A stretch of 64,000 nt of DNA from Rhizobium leguminosarum bv. viciae USDA 2370 (GTDB lineage Bacteria; Pseudomonadota; Alphaproteobacteria; Rhizobiales; Rhizobiaceae). Positions within the stretch are counted from its first letter, which is position 1, and every line of letters starts with the position of its first letter. Under the pieces are notes generated by a model. It saw only the letters and a program-made list of their open reading frames with translations. It was not told where the DNA came from and did not search any database. The translations under genes were made by a program, and so were the position numbers. The DNA lies in the NCBI RefSeq assembly GCF_002008365.1, contig NZ_MRDL01000039.1, forward strand, positions 383 through 64,382, in the 5' to 3' direction. Positions 35,538-43,099 of the stretch are shown here, piece by piece.

Positions 35538-36350
35538 TTATAGGGACAAGTCAGAGACCACATCGGAATAGGTGTCCGCCGCTTCGCCGCAGGGCGGTTC
35601 CACGGCTTCGACATGCCATGGCGACTTGACGATCGTCTTCCAGATCGCGTTCTCGGTGAGCAGCTTGATCGCGGGTATCCCTTCCGCCGCCGGAAGCTGC
35701 ATGAGGCCGAGCTGGTCGAGCGACTTTCCGAACGTTCTTACAATTTGCGACGCGGCCCAGTCGGGATCTTCGACGTGCCACGCGGCCAGGACGCCGTGGC
35801 GCACTCCGGGAGACCGGTGGTCAAGCATGGACACGACTTCGACGGAAGTACCGTGCACGGCGCCGACGAGCAGGCGGTCCGGCGTCTCGTGCGTCCAGAG
35901 GACGTGGCACCAGCCCTCGCGGACGTCGACCGGCCGCGGGTCCTCGGCGGAGGTCGTTTCGCGGAAGTACTGCAGCATGTCCGGCAGGGCGAGATCTTCC
36001 AGCAGGTCAAAAGTCCGCCCCGCCTCGCTTGACCGCGGATCGAGCTCCTTCAAGGTCCGAAGATGTTCGAAGATTTCGTGAGCGAGAGCCCGTGAAGGCT
36101 GACCAAGATGATTGCAGAGGGTGAACCAGTCACGTGAACTTTCCCCGGCGACGGATTTGAAGGCGCCCTCAAGAATGAGCGCTGAATACCGCCAGTCGCT
36201 GGGTTTTACTCCGGGCGTCCCGTCGATGAAGCCGAGCATGGTCTTCGCACTGCGACGCCGCTTCCCGAGTTCTGTCGCGAGCTGGGGATACACTCCCCAC
36301 CCGTGGGTGTAGGGATAGTTGTTCGGCGCCATCATGAGCCTGATCGACAT
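35538..36350 (-). CDS. hypothetical protein beside the transposon end
   Basis: 270 residues with no signal or membrane segment. The N-terminal half (YSALILEGAFKSVAGESSRDWFTLCNHLGQP) is helical. The C-terminal half contains DRLLVGAVHGTSVEVVSMLDHRSPGVRHGVLAAWHVEDPDWAASQIVRTFG, faintly like a GIY-YIG/T5orf172 nuclease fold, but I cannot assign it with confidence. It is not overlapped by other genes, and it could be the last element gene or the first host-side gene. Confidence 0.6.
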   Translation of the reverse strand: MSIRLMMAPNNYPYTHGWGVYPQLATELGKRRRSAKTMLGFIDGTPGVKPSDWRYSALILEGAFKSVAGESSRDWFTLCNHLGQPSRALAHEIFEHLRTLKELDPRSSEAGRTFDLLEDLALPDMLQYFRETTSAEDPRPVDVREGWCHVLWTHETPDRLLVGAVHGTSVEVVSMLDHRSPGVRHGVLAAWHVEDPDWAASQIVRTFGKSLDQLGLMQLPAAEGIPAIKLLTENAIWKTIVKSPWHVEAVEPPCGEAADTYSDVVSDLSL

Positions 36351-36429
36351 GGGAATCTCCTGGTGAGCGTACGCCCCACCGTCTCTTCACATGTCGCAAG
36401 GTACAACGCCTTTCGCCGTCCCCCGGTGA

Positions 36430-37020
36430 CTAGGATCGGCGGTCGGGAACAGGCCAGCTCGACTGGATCACGTCGTCGTTTGCTGCCTCTCCGACATACC
36501 AGCCGACGGGCGGCTCCACATGCCAGACGTCCGCGCGAGGATCGTAGACGCCGGGGAGTGGGAAATGCTGATGGATCAGGCAGAAGTCGGCGGCGTTGAG
36601 GGTGGCGATTGGGAGCTGGTGGGCGATGGAGAGGGCCGCCAACATTGTGTCGCAGCCCAGGTTGACCCGGTCCTGTTTGATCGTCCTGCCATACCTGTCC
36701 TTCTTTTCCGGAGTGAAGAAGAAGTGCTTGAGAGGGGGGTGCGCGGCCATCGCCCCGAGCACACGGGCCGCGGCCACGTCCATTTCAGGCTGAACCATAC
36801 GACTGGCGAGAAACTCCTCGAACCAGGCGAGCAGTTCGATCGCCTTCTTCGAATTGTGCCGCTGCACGTTGCGGATGCCATATTCAGTCTCATAGATGGT
36901 GATCCACGAGACGGCGAGCGATCCGCGAGGCAGTTCCGCCAGCCATTCCCAAACCCAGTCCGGAGGCTCGGGAAGATAGGCCACGCTGATTATGTTGGTA
37001 TCAACGAGAATCTGCCCCAC
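36430..37020 (-). CDS. PIN-domain toxin (VapC/FitB-like)
   Basis: 196 residues from a GTG. It begins GQILVDTNIISVAYL, the first PIN acidic residue (Asp7). IYETEYGIRNVQRHNSKKA carries the second (Glu, about 45), and NLGCDTMLAALSIAHQLPIATLNAADF carries the third and fourth. PIN toxins cleave RNA and are usually paired with an antitoxin. The final 45 residues after FPLPGVYDP extend beyond the usual domain. It is divergent from a Phd-like 60-residue gene 105 bases away. Confidence 0.8.
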   Translation of the reverse strand: MGQILVDTNIISVAYLPEPPDWVWEWLAELPRGSLAVSWITIYETEYGIRNVQRHNSKKAIELLAWFEEFLASRMVQPEMDVAAARVLGAMAAHPPLKHFFFTPEKKDRYGRTIKQDRVNLGCDTMLAALSIAHQLPIATLNAADFCLIHQHFPLPGVYDPRADVWHVEPPVGWYVGEAANDDVIQSSWPVPDRRS

Positions 37021-37125
37021 CGGCTCGCCGCTTCCAATTGTTGGTCCCGTCTAAACGAAGGTATGCTAACTGCTTTGCGCCTGTTAAAATGTTACCGTTC
37101 GAATCTTTGTTGGCGGTGGAATGGA

Positions 37126-37308
37126 ATGAACCCGGTCTGGACGGCCAAGGACCTCGAGAGAAATCTTGCGCGGGTGCTGGAACAGGCAAGAACCGTTGGT
37201 CCGCAACGGATTCGCGACGAGACGGGTATTTATGTGCTCAAGATCGAAGATGACTTCAGTAAGCCGGATGCCGCCGATTCTCTGTTGAAGTTGCGTCCCA
37301 AGGGCTAG
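37126..37308 (+). CDS. Phd/YefM-like antitoxin
   Basis: 60 residues from the ATG at 37126. MNPVWTAKDLERNLARVLEQARTVGPQRI followed by GIYVLKIED matches the compact Phd/YefM pattern, which has an N-terminal DNA-binding domain and a conserved 'GPQ.I...G..YV' turn. The toxin-binding C-terminal tail is short. It is transcribed divergently from the PIN gene, whereas most such pairs are co-directional with the antitoxin first. A longer frame runs upstream to 36520, but that part is antisense to the PIN gene. Confidence 0.6.
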   Translation: MNPVWTAKDLERNLARVLEQARTVGPQRIRDETGIYVLKIEDDFSKPDAADSLLKLRPKG

Positions 37309-37533
37309 ATTTCGGCGCCCCCACGGCAAGGATTCGTTAACTACGTTCCAAGCTTGAGGCCACGTTACCAGAAGTGCCGACAAATTTGTCAGCAGGCGCT
37401 ACGGCGCCAAGCGGTGATTGGGTGCCTTCGAGATCGGCAGCTTAAAATTTACTGACAGACAGGTCGACTGCCCGATCCCGCCGAAATCCCCGCGGTCTTG
37501 CGATCGGCTTCGAGCCATCGCAACTGGTTGTTA

Positions 37534-37659
37534 TCACGCCTCGTCCAACAGCATCTCCGCGGTGATCTTATCCGTCACCAGGATGTTCACGTATCCGCCA
37601 CGCAGCGCGGCTCGGATCGCAGGAACCCCGTCTTTTCCAATAGCTGCGGCGAACGGCTA
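37534..37659 (-). pseudogene. SorC-family regulator, C-terminal fragment
   Basis: The minus strand encodes FAAAIGKDGVPAIRAALRGGYVNILVTDKITAEMLLDEA and then TGA at 37536-37534. This is the conserved end of SorC-type sugar-binding regulators (AIRAALRGGYVNVLVTD). An in-frame TAG lies just upstream, so only about 40 codons remain. Confidence 0.65.
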
Positions 37660-37815
37660 CGCGACCAAGTTAGGACCGTCGTCGATACGGTCGGCGCAGG
37701 CGAGACGTTCGATGCCGGCGTGCTTGGCGTCACTCGAGAGGCAGTGCCTGCTCAGGGCACGAGTTCTGCCGGGAAGGGGGCCTCACGATTTCGCTTTCTC
37801 GCCAACGTTTGCTTA
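37660..37815 (+). pseudogene. PfkB-family fructokinase, frameshifted C-terminal fragment
   Basis: The frame VVDTVGAGETFDAGVLG is the PfkB signature 2 (DTxGAGDxF). The family's next segment, ASLERQCLL, continues in another frame, so a frameshift lies near 37725. GPHDFAFSPTFA follows and ends. The 5' part of the gene is missing, and the fragment abuts the SorC fragment head to head. Confidence 0.6.
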
Positions 37816-37953
37816 AGTTGTTCTCTCGCCACATGGCGGCAGAGTGGATCGTGCCGGAAATCTTCGACAAGATGTCGAACAGGCGCGTTCAAAATTGACG
37901 AACTGGTATGACGATCTGAGGAGATCAAAGCTCTTCCGCCGGCTCGCCCACCT

Positions 37954-39087
37954 TCAAAGTAGCAAAAGTCTTTTCACGATCGGACCGAGCTGGGAATACG
38001 GCAGGTACGATGCGCCGACCACTAACATCGGCAGCAGTGCCGGCACCAGAACAGGCAGGACGTTACCCTTGTTGATCAGCATCGCGGACGTCTTCATTGA
38101 TGCGAGGTAGACCGGTTTCACATCGCGGAATTCCGCCACCTCTGGCTCTCTTTCATCACCGACGACATTATCTCCGAGCGTCGCACGTTCGCTCCATCGC
38201 TCGAAATCCGTCACCTTCGAGAGAGACAGCAGGATCGTCTTCCTTTTCAGACGGGAGACTTGCATGGCGACGCCGACGAGTGGAACAGCATAGTAGATCA
38301 CGACCACCACCAGCCACGCCCCGCAGACGGCGGTGAACAGACCGGGTGTCACGGTCTCGCGCTGCATCACATGGCCGACGCCGGCCGCGAAGACGGAACT
38401 CACCGCAAGCGTGAAGAGGCCATAGCCGGCTTGGTAATAGCTGAGGAAGCCGAGGCCGCCATGGCCGTCGGGATGCGTGACCACGAGACGGAGATGGCAC
38501 CTTGCGACGCTCGACAGGAATAGGCACCAGATCACATGCTTCCATACGAGACGCGTCAGCAGGAACCAGTAGACGGTGTTGCCGACTGCCAGGCACCAGA
38601 AGCCTGTCATCGAAATGCTTCCGTCGTCGACCGCCCATGGGGGCGCGGATCCGCCAAGGAACGTGGACGCATTGAAGACCGTCGCGGCGAGCGCCAAACC
38701 TAAGCAGATGAGTTCCGGAAAGCCGGCAGTTGTTCGAGCGCCTGCATCACGCAGGGCCTTCCGGGTGTCTGGGATGGATTGCGACGACACGAGCGGAATC
38801 CTAAAGAGGATTGAAACGCACTCGTCGAGGGCGAAACCGATGGGCTTTTCCGCCAGCGTCAGCAGGACCGGCGCGATCAGGAACTTTGCCCACGCTCCCC
38901 AGTCGTGAAGGAAGAGGCCGGCCCCGTGTCCGCCGCTGGTCGCCAGCAGAAGCAGCACCGGGATTGTCCAGCATAGGCCTGCGAAGACGAATGCCCGCCA
39001 TCCGCGCTTGCGTATGCCAAGCCGGGTCATCAGCTCGTAGAACGGCCCGCCATGCATGATCCGCAGGCGATCGTCGTCGCTGGCCAT
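37954..39087 (-). CDS. polytopic inner-membrane protein
   Basis: 377 residues from the ATG at 39087, two bases before the mscS stop (the frame runs to 39237 inside mscS). About six or seven hydrophobic segments are visible, the first being AFVFAGLCWTIPVLLLLA near residue 27 and the last VLPVLVPALLPMLVVGASYLPY close to the C-terminus. A cytoplasmic loop with KRKTILLSLSKVTDFERWSERA separates the final helices. No family was recognised. It is the distal gene of the sulfatase-FGE-HAD-mscS operon, so an envelope role is likely. Confidence 0.75.
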   Translation of the reverse strand: MASDDDRLRIMHGGPFYELMTRLGIRKRGWRAFVFAGLCWTIPVLLLLATSGGHGAGLFLHDWGAWAKFLIAPVLLTLAEKPIGFALDECVSILFRIPLVSSQSIPDTRKALRDAGARTTAGFPELICLGLALAATVFNASTFLGGSAPPWAVDDGSISMTGFWCLAVGNTVYWFLLTRLVWKHVIWCLFLSSVARCHLRLVVTHPDGHGGLGFLSYYQAGYGLFTLAVSSVFAAGVGHVMQRETVTPGLFTAVCGAWLVVVVIYYAVPLVGVAMQVSRLKRKTILLSLSKVTDFERWSERATLGDNVVGDEREPEVAEFRDVKPVYLASMKTSAMLINKGNVLPVLVPALLPMLVVGASYLPYSQLGPIVKRLLLL

Positions 39088-39088
39088 T

Positions 39089-41011
39089 CTACCCCTCCGC
39101 GGCCACCACCTTGGCTTGCTGCGTGCGTATCGCGGCCGCCGCAGCGGCAGCGCCGTCCCTATCGTCGCCGCCGACCTGCACCGACGGCGTCGCGAATTCG
39201 ATGCCGTTCGCCTGGAAAGCCTCTCGAATTTTCGCATAGGCCTTGCGCCGGATATAGGTTTGCATTCCGGGCACTGTCGTCATCGCAAAGCTGAGAACGA
39301 TGCCATAATCGCCGAACTCCTCGACACCCTTCATCTTCAGCGGCTGGATAAACATCGGCCCCAGTTCCGAATCGGCCTGCAGCTCGGCGCCGATCTTTTT
39401 CGCGAGCTTGCGCGCCTTCTCTATGTCGGTGTCGTAGCTGACATTGACCCGGAATTTGTCGATGACCCAGTCGCGGCTCATGTTCTCGACGGCGCCGAGC
39501 TCGCCGAACGGAACGGTGAACACCGGGCCGCGGTGATGACGAAGCCGCACCGACCGGAGGCTGAATCCCTCGACGGTCCCTTTGTAGCTCTTCGCCTGAA
39601 TGTATTCGCCGACACGGAAGGCGTCGTCGAGCATATAGAAGACCCCGCTGATGACGTCCTTCACCAGCGTCTGCGATCCGAAGCCGAGCGCCACGCCGAA
39701 GATGCCCGCACCTGCGATCAGCGGCCCGATTTCGACGCCGAGCTCCGCAAGCACGATCAGCCCGGCGATAGCCGCCACCATCACGGCCAGCACGTTCCGG
39801 AAGATCGGCAGCAGGGTGCGAAGCCGCCCCCGCCGGGCAGCCTGCGAAGGATCGTTTCCAGCTTCGGCCTGCACCGAGAGGCGCCGGTCGATCCACGACT
39901 TCGCCAGGTGCCATGCGAGATCGGCAAGCAGCAGGACGACGACGCTCTTCAGAAGTCCGTAGGCCACCGAGGCCACGGCAGGATCGCTGTGAACAAGCGA
40001 GTTGGGATCGACCCTCCACACGATCGCCACCCATGCGACGGCGATGGCGACAACGACGGCCCGGCTGCCGCGGACAAGCAGGACGCGCTTGGTGCTATCG
40101 GGTTCCGAGCGAATCGTGTCGGCTGCCGTCTGACCGGCGAACCGAAGCGCCGAGGGCAGCGTCATCGCGTAGACGCCCAGCCAGAACAGACCGCGGAGAC
40201 CGACGCACCAGAGTGCCCAGATGATCACGAAGGCAAGGCAGAGCGCGATGCGCATGCGAAGGGGCCTCTCGGACGAGGAGACGACGCCCTCAACGGCCAG
40301 GGCGAGAAGAACGATCGAGAAGCAGAACGAGATCGCCGCCGTCACCGAGGGGTCGACCGACAAAGGCCGGCCGAGGCTTGCCGCTGCGATCCCGACGATC
40401 GCGGCCCCCGCGAAAATCTTCGTCCGCCTGCGAGCGGAAATTGTCAGTACGGCCGTGTCGAGCAGCGCCGAGATCGCCCGATATGCCGAGAGCGCCAGCA
40501 GCGAGACGAGGAGTACGATGCGTGGGAGTGCAGGCCAATCGAAGGCAAAGTAGACGGCGGCCATCGCCACCGCAGAGATGCCAATGGCCAGCAGGCGCTC
40601 CTGCAGCCCTTCCATGCGCCTTCTTGATCGCGCAAAAAGACGTTCGGCGAAAAGTCCGACTGCCATCAGCCCAAGGAATGCGACGAAGACAGGCAGCCGG
40701 CCATGGGACAGCGCATCTTCTCTCGTGCGAGCAGCGGCGGCCATCACCTCGGCGGGAATCCTTGGCATTGCCTGAACGACACCATCGATCCGGCTCCGGG
40801 TGGCAGCCTCCCATGTGGCCAGCCCGGAGTCCGCTTGCTGGACAGTCGTAAGTGCCGGGCCGGGCGCTTTCTCCAGCCATGCCCGGACCTCGGGATCCTG
40901 CAGTAGCCGCACGAGGTCGTCGACCTTCTGCGGCCGCGGCGCTTCCTGGGCAGTGGCGACGACGGACATCAACACGAACAGGAGGAGTCCGCCGATCCAT
41001 TTCATGCGCAT
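39089..41011 (-). CDS. MscS-family mechanosensitive channel with signal peptide and long N-terminal region
   Basis: 640 residues (an ATG at 41005 fits the ribosome-binding site better). A cleavable signal (IGGLLLFVLMSVVATAQ) is followed by a periplasmic segment of about 110 residues. Nine or so membrane helices precede the MscS core: pore helix and beta-domain AGAGIFGVALGFGSQTLVKDVISGVFYMLDDAFRVGEYI (about 430-470), then VRLRHHRGPVFTVPFGEL. It is like the larger MscK/YbdG-type channels. It should protect against hypo-osmotic shock and is placed between the HAD gene and a membrane protein gene. Confidence 0.9.
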   Translation of the reverse strand: MRMKWIGGLLLFVLMSVVATAQEAPRPQKVDDLVRLLQDPEVRAWLEKAPGPALTTVQQADSGLATWEAATRSRIDGVVQAMPRIPAEVMAAAARTREDALSHGRLPVFVAFLGLMAVGLFAERLFARSRRRMEGLQERLLAIGISAVAMAAVYFAFDWPALPRIVLLVSLLALSAYRAISALLDTAVLTISARRRTKIFAGAAIVGIAAASLGRPLSVDPSVTAAISFCFSIVLLALAVEGVVSSSERPLRMRIALCLAFVIIWALWCVGLRGLFWLGVYAMTLPSALRFAGQTAADTIRSEPDSTKRVLLVRGSRAVVVAIAVAWVAIVWRVDPNSLVHSDPAVASVAYGLLKSVVVLLLADLAWHLAKSWIDRRLSVQAEAGNDPSQAARRGRLRTLLPIFRNVLAVMVAAIAGLIVLAELGVEIGPLIAGAGIFGVALGFGSQTLVKDVISGVFYMLDDAFRVGEYIQAKSYKGTVEGFSLRSVRLRHHRGPVFTVPFGELGAVENMSRDWVIDKFRVNVSYDTDIEKARKLAKKIGAELQADSELGPMFIQPLKMKGVEEFGDYGIVLSFAMTTVPGMQTYIRRKAYAKIREAFQANGIEFATPSVQVGGDDRDGAAAAAAAIRTQQAKVVAAEG

Positions 41012-41017
41012 GTCCTT

Positions 41018-42031
41018 CTATTTCTCGAATGAGAAGACCTTCTTCCAGTCCGCCTTCATATCGACAACCAGCCAGTTGCGGCGCTCCGCTTCGTCGAGCG
41101 CCTTGTCGAGCTTGCCGATTTCGCTGTTTCGATCGTAGGCGACCTCCCGTTCCGCATCCGTGTGATGGACGATCATCGCAAAGCTTGGACCCTTGGCGGT
41201 GACCCATCGCAGCATCTCGTAGTCGCCGTCAGAATTCCCGGCCACGAAGATCGGCTTGCGCCCGATGAACTTGTTGATGCCGGAAGGCTTGCCGGCGCCA
41301 TCGTCGACGAAGTCGATCTTCGGCAGCCTGTTGAGCACGGGCTCGTCGCCGACAATGGCATATTCCGTCGTAATGGTGCTGCCGACCACCTGTTCCGGCG
41401 GGATGCCGTACATTTTCTCGGTCATCGGTCGCATGAATTCGACGCCGCCGCCGGAGACGATGTAGGTCTTGAAGCCGTTGGCCCTGAGGTAGTCGAGGAG
41501 TTCGCGCATCGGCACGAAGGTCATCTCGTCGTATGGTTTTGCGGTTTTCGGGTGCTTGGCGCTCGCAAACCAGTCGGTGACGATCTTCGAGAACTGGTCC
41601 GTCGTCATCCCGGCATGCGTCGTCATCGCGAGATCCATGATCCCTTTCTCGCCGCCTTTCATCACGCCCATCGGATCGCCTGCCAGCACCGACTTGAACG
41701 GCTCCTTGGCCTGCCATTCAGGGTGCTCCGGTGCGAGCGTCTTCACACGGTCGAGCATAAAAGCAAACTGGAAGTAGATGGGTTGCTCCGACCAGAGGGT
41801 GCCGTCATTGTCGAAGACCGCGATCCGGTCTTCGGGAACGACGTATCCCTCGCCGCCCTCGGCTGTCGTTGCCTTGACGAAATCCATGATCCTGGTCTTC
41901 GCCGCGGTATCGTTCCAGGACGGCAGGACCTCCTGCGCCATGGCCGTTCCGACGACGCCACTGACGAGTAGCAGCGCGGCGACGAGAAATGATGCAAGCA
42001 CGGTATCGGAAGCCTGGAAACGTCTTCTCAT
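41018..42031 (-). CDS. exported HAD-superfamily phosphatase
   Basis: 337 residues from the ATG at 42031, which overlaps the FGE stop (ATGA). The frame extends to 42472 inside the FGE gene, but that part is not real. The signal peptide MRRRFQASDTVLASFLVAAL continues to AMA near residue 32. HAD motif I is VFDNDGTLW (Asp74, Asp76), motif II lies at YIVSGGGVEFM, and motif IV is FVAGNSDGDYEML, as in phosphoserine-phosphatase-like enzymes. It acts in the periplasm on an unknown phosphoester and is coupled to the FGE gene. Confidence 0.88.
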   Translation of the reverse strand: MRRRFQASDTVLASFLVAALLLVSGVVGTAMAQEVLPSWNDTAAKTRIMDFVKATTAEGGEGYVVPEDRIAVFDNDGTLWSEQPIYFQFAFMLDRVKTLAPEHPEWQAKEPFKSVLAGDPMGVMKGGEKGIMDLAMTTHAGMTTDQFSKIVTDWFASAKHPKTAKPYDEMTFVPMRELLDYLRANGFKTYIVSGGGVEFMRPMTEKMYGIPPEQVVGSTITTEYAIVGDEPVLNRLPKIDFVDDGAGKPSGINKFIGRKPIFVAGNSDGDYEMLRWVTAKGPSFAMIVHHTDAEREVAYDRNSEIGKLDKALDEAERRNWLVVDMKADWKKVFSFEK

Positions 42032-42990
42032 TTCGCTTCTCCTTCGGTGCGCCTGACGCAGCGGAAGCCGACATGGCTGGTGGACGTATCCTCGGGCTCG
42101 GCGTGGCGGGCGGCAGGACGGTAGCGTCTGCAGTAGTTTGGGGCGCAGAGATGGGAGCCGCCCTTCAGCACCCGCCGCGCTATCCGGATTTCCGGCTGGC
42201 GCGGATCGTAGCTCGCCTCGGCGTCGCGCCCGCGTGGGTTGCTCGGAATGCAGCACGAGTGCTTCGCCGGTTCGGGATGCCGGGTCGACCAGTAGTCGCT
42301 GGTCCATTCCCAGACGTTGCCGATCATGTCGTAGAGGCCGAAGCCATTCGGCGGGAACGATCGCACAGGCGAGGTGCGTTCGTGTCCTTTCGGCTTCGTC
42401 GAGTGGATAGGGAACGTGCCGCTCCAGGTGTTTGCCATCGGCACACCGCCCGGCGCGAACTCGTCGCCCCATGCATATTCCGCATCATCCAGCCCGCCGC
42501 GGGCGGCAAGCTCCCATTCGGCTTCCGTCGGCAAATCGAGCCCCGCCCAGTGCGCATAGGCAGCGGCGTCCGCGTAGGCGACATGCACGACCGGATGGTC
42601 GAGCTTGCCGCGCAGATCGCTGAGACCGCCGAGGGGGCGGCGCCAGTTCGCACCGAACTTGAATGTCCACCACTGGGAGATGTCAGCGCCGCTGACCGTT
42701 TTCGGCTGCGTGAACACCAGCGATCCCGCCCTCAGCATCTCAGGCTTCGCGCCGGGATAGTCCCTCGGATCGGGAGCTTTCTCCGCGACGGTGACATATC
42801 CCGTCGCCTCGGCGAATTGCTTGAATTGCCTGTTGGTGACCGGCGTTTCGGCCATCCAGAAGCCGTCGACGGTCACGGGATGGGCCGGGGCCTCTTCCGG
42901 ATAATGCTTGTCGGATCCCACCGTGAAGGTACGACCGGGTATCCAGATGAATCGGTCCCGTTCCGTCATGTTGTCGAATGCTAAAGCCAT
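42028..42990 (-). CDS. formylglycine-generating enzyme (sulfatase-modifying factor)
   Basis: 320 residues from the ATG at 42990, preceded by GGAG at nine bases. It is a SUMF1/FGE-sulfatase fold: FIWIPGRTFTVGS at the N-terminus, GNVWEWTSDYW in the middle, and GGSHLCAPNYCRRYRPAAR near the end with the copper-binding catalytic pair Cys282 and Cys287. Many family members lack these cysteines; this one keeps both, so it probably oxidises the CTAGR cysteines of the two sulfatases in the island to formylglycine. No signal peptide is seen, consistent with cytoplasmic maturation before Tat export. Confidence 0.92.
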   Translation of the reverse strand: MALAFDNMTERDRFIWIPGRTFTVGSDKHYPEEAPAHPVTVDGFWMAETPVTNRQFKQFAEATGYVTVAEKAPDPRDYPGAKPEMLRAGSLVFTQPKTVSGADISQWWTFKFGANWRRPLGGLSDLRGKLDHPVVHVAYADAAAYAHWAGLDLPTEAEWELAARGGLDDAEYAWGDEFAPGGVPMANTWSGTFPIHSTKPKGHERTSPVRSFPPNGFGLYDMIGNVWEWTSDYWSTRHPEPAKHSCCIPSNPRGRDAEASYDPRQPEIRIARRVLKGGSHLCAPNYCRRYRPAARHAEPEDTSTSHVGFRCVRRTEGEAK

Positions 42991-43099
42991 CGCTGTCTCC
43001 AGAACTGATGGGCTGACCTTAGCTCTCGCGAAGCAGTGTCCCGGCCACACCGGAGCATTACCAAGCTTCATCTAGCTTCGCGACTAGCGGCCTCGATCT

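Larger units (their letters stand above)
27083..35540. mobile_element. Tn7-like transposon (tnsA-tnsB-tnsC-tniQ plus cargo)
   Basis: Four consecutive minus-strand genes encode a TnsA-like endonuclease, a Mu/TnsB-type DDE transposase, a TnsC/TniB AAA+ ATPase and a TniQ/TnsD targeting protein, in Tn7 order with overlaps of 4 bases or gaps of at most 4. A HEPN-like gene lies at the tniQ side and two small genes at the tnsA side. Repeats near 27096-27187 may be transposase-binding sites, and a TGT occurs at 27083. The right end probably lies in the AT-richer stretch 35340-35540, because the next gene ends at 35538. Neither terminus nor a target duplication could be proved, so the limits are approximate. 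Confidence 0.65.

Noticed and set aside
36520..37125. Upstream part of the 262-codon frame ending at 37308
   Set aside because: It is antisense to the PIN gene; only the last 60 codons, the Phd-like gene, are real.
37418..37816. 132-codon plus-strand frame as an intact gene
   Set aside because: It runs through the SorC remnant on the opposite strand, and only its last part matches a fructokinase segment, so it is a pseudogene zone.
39056..40627. 523-codon frame on the plus strand
   Set aside because: It is antisense to the mscS gene, has low-complexity Arg/Asp/His-rich translation and no ribosome-binding site; it is a GC-rich mirror frame.
41018..42472. 484-codon version of the HAD protein
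   Set aside because: The first 147 codons are in the FGE gene in another frame; the signal peptide starts at 42031.
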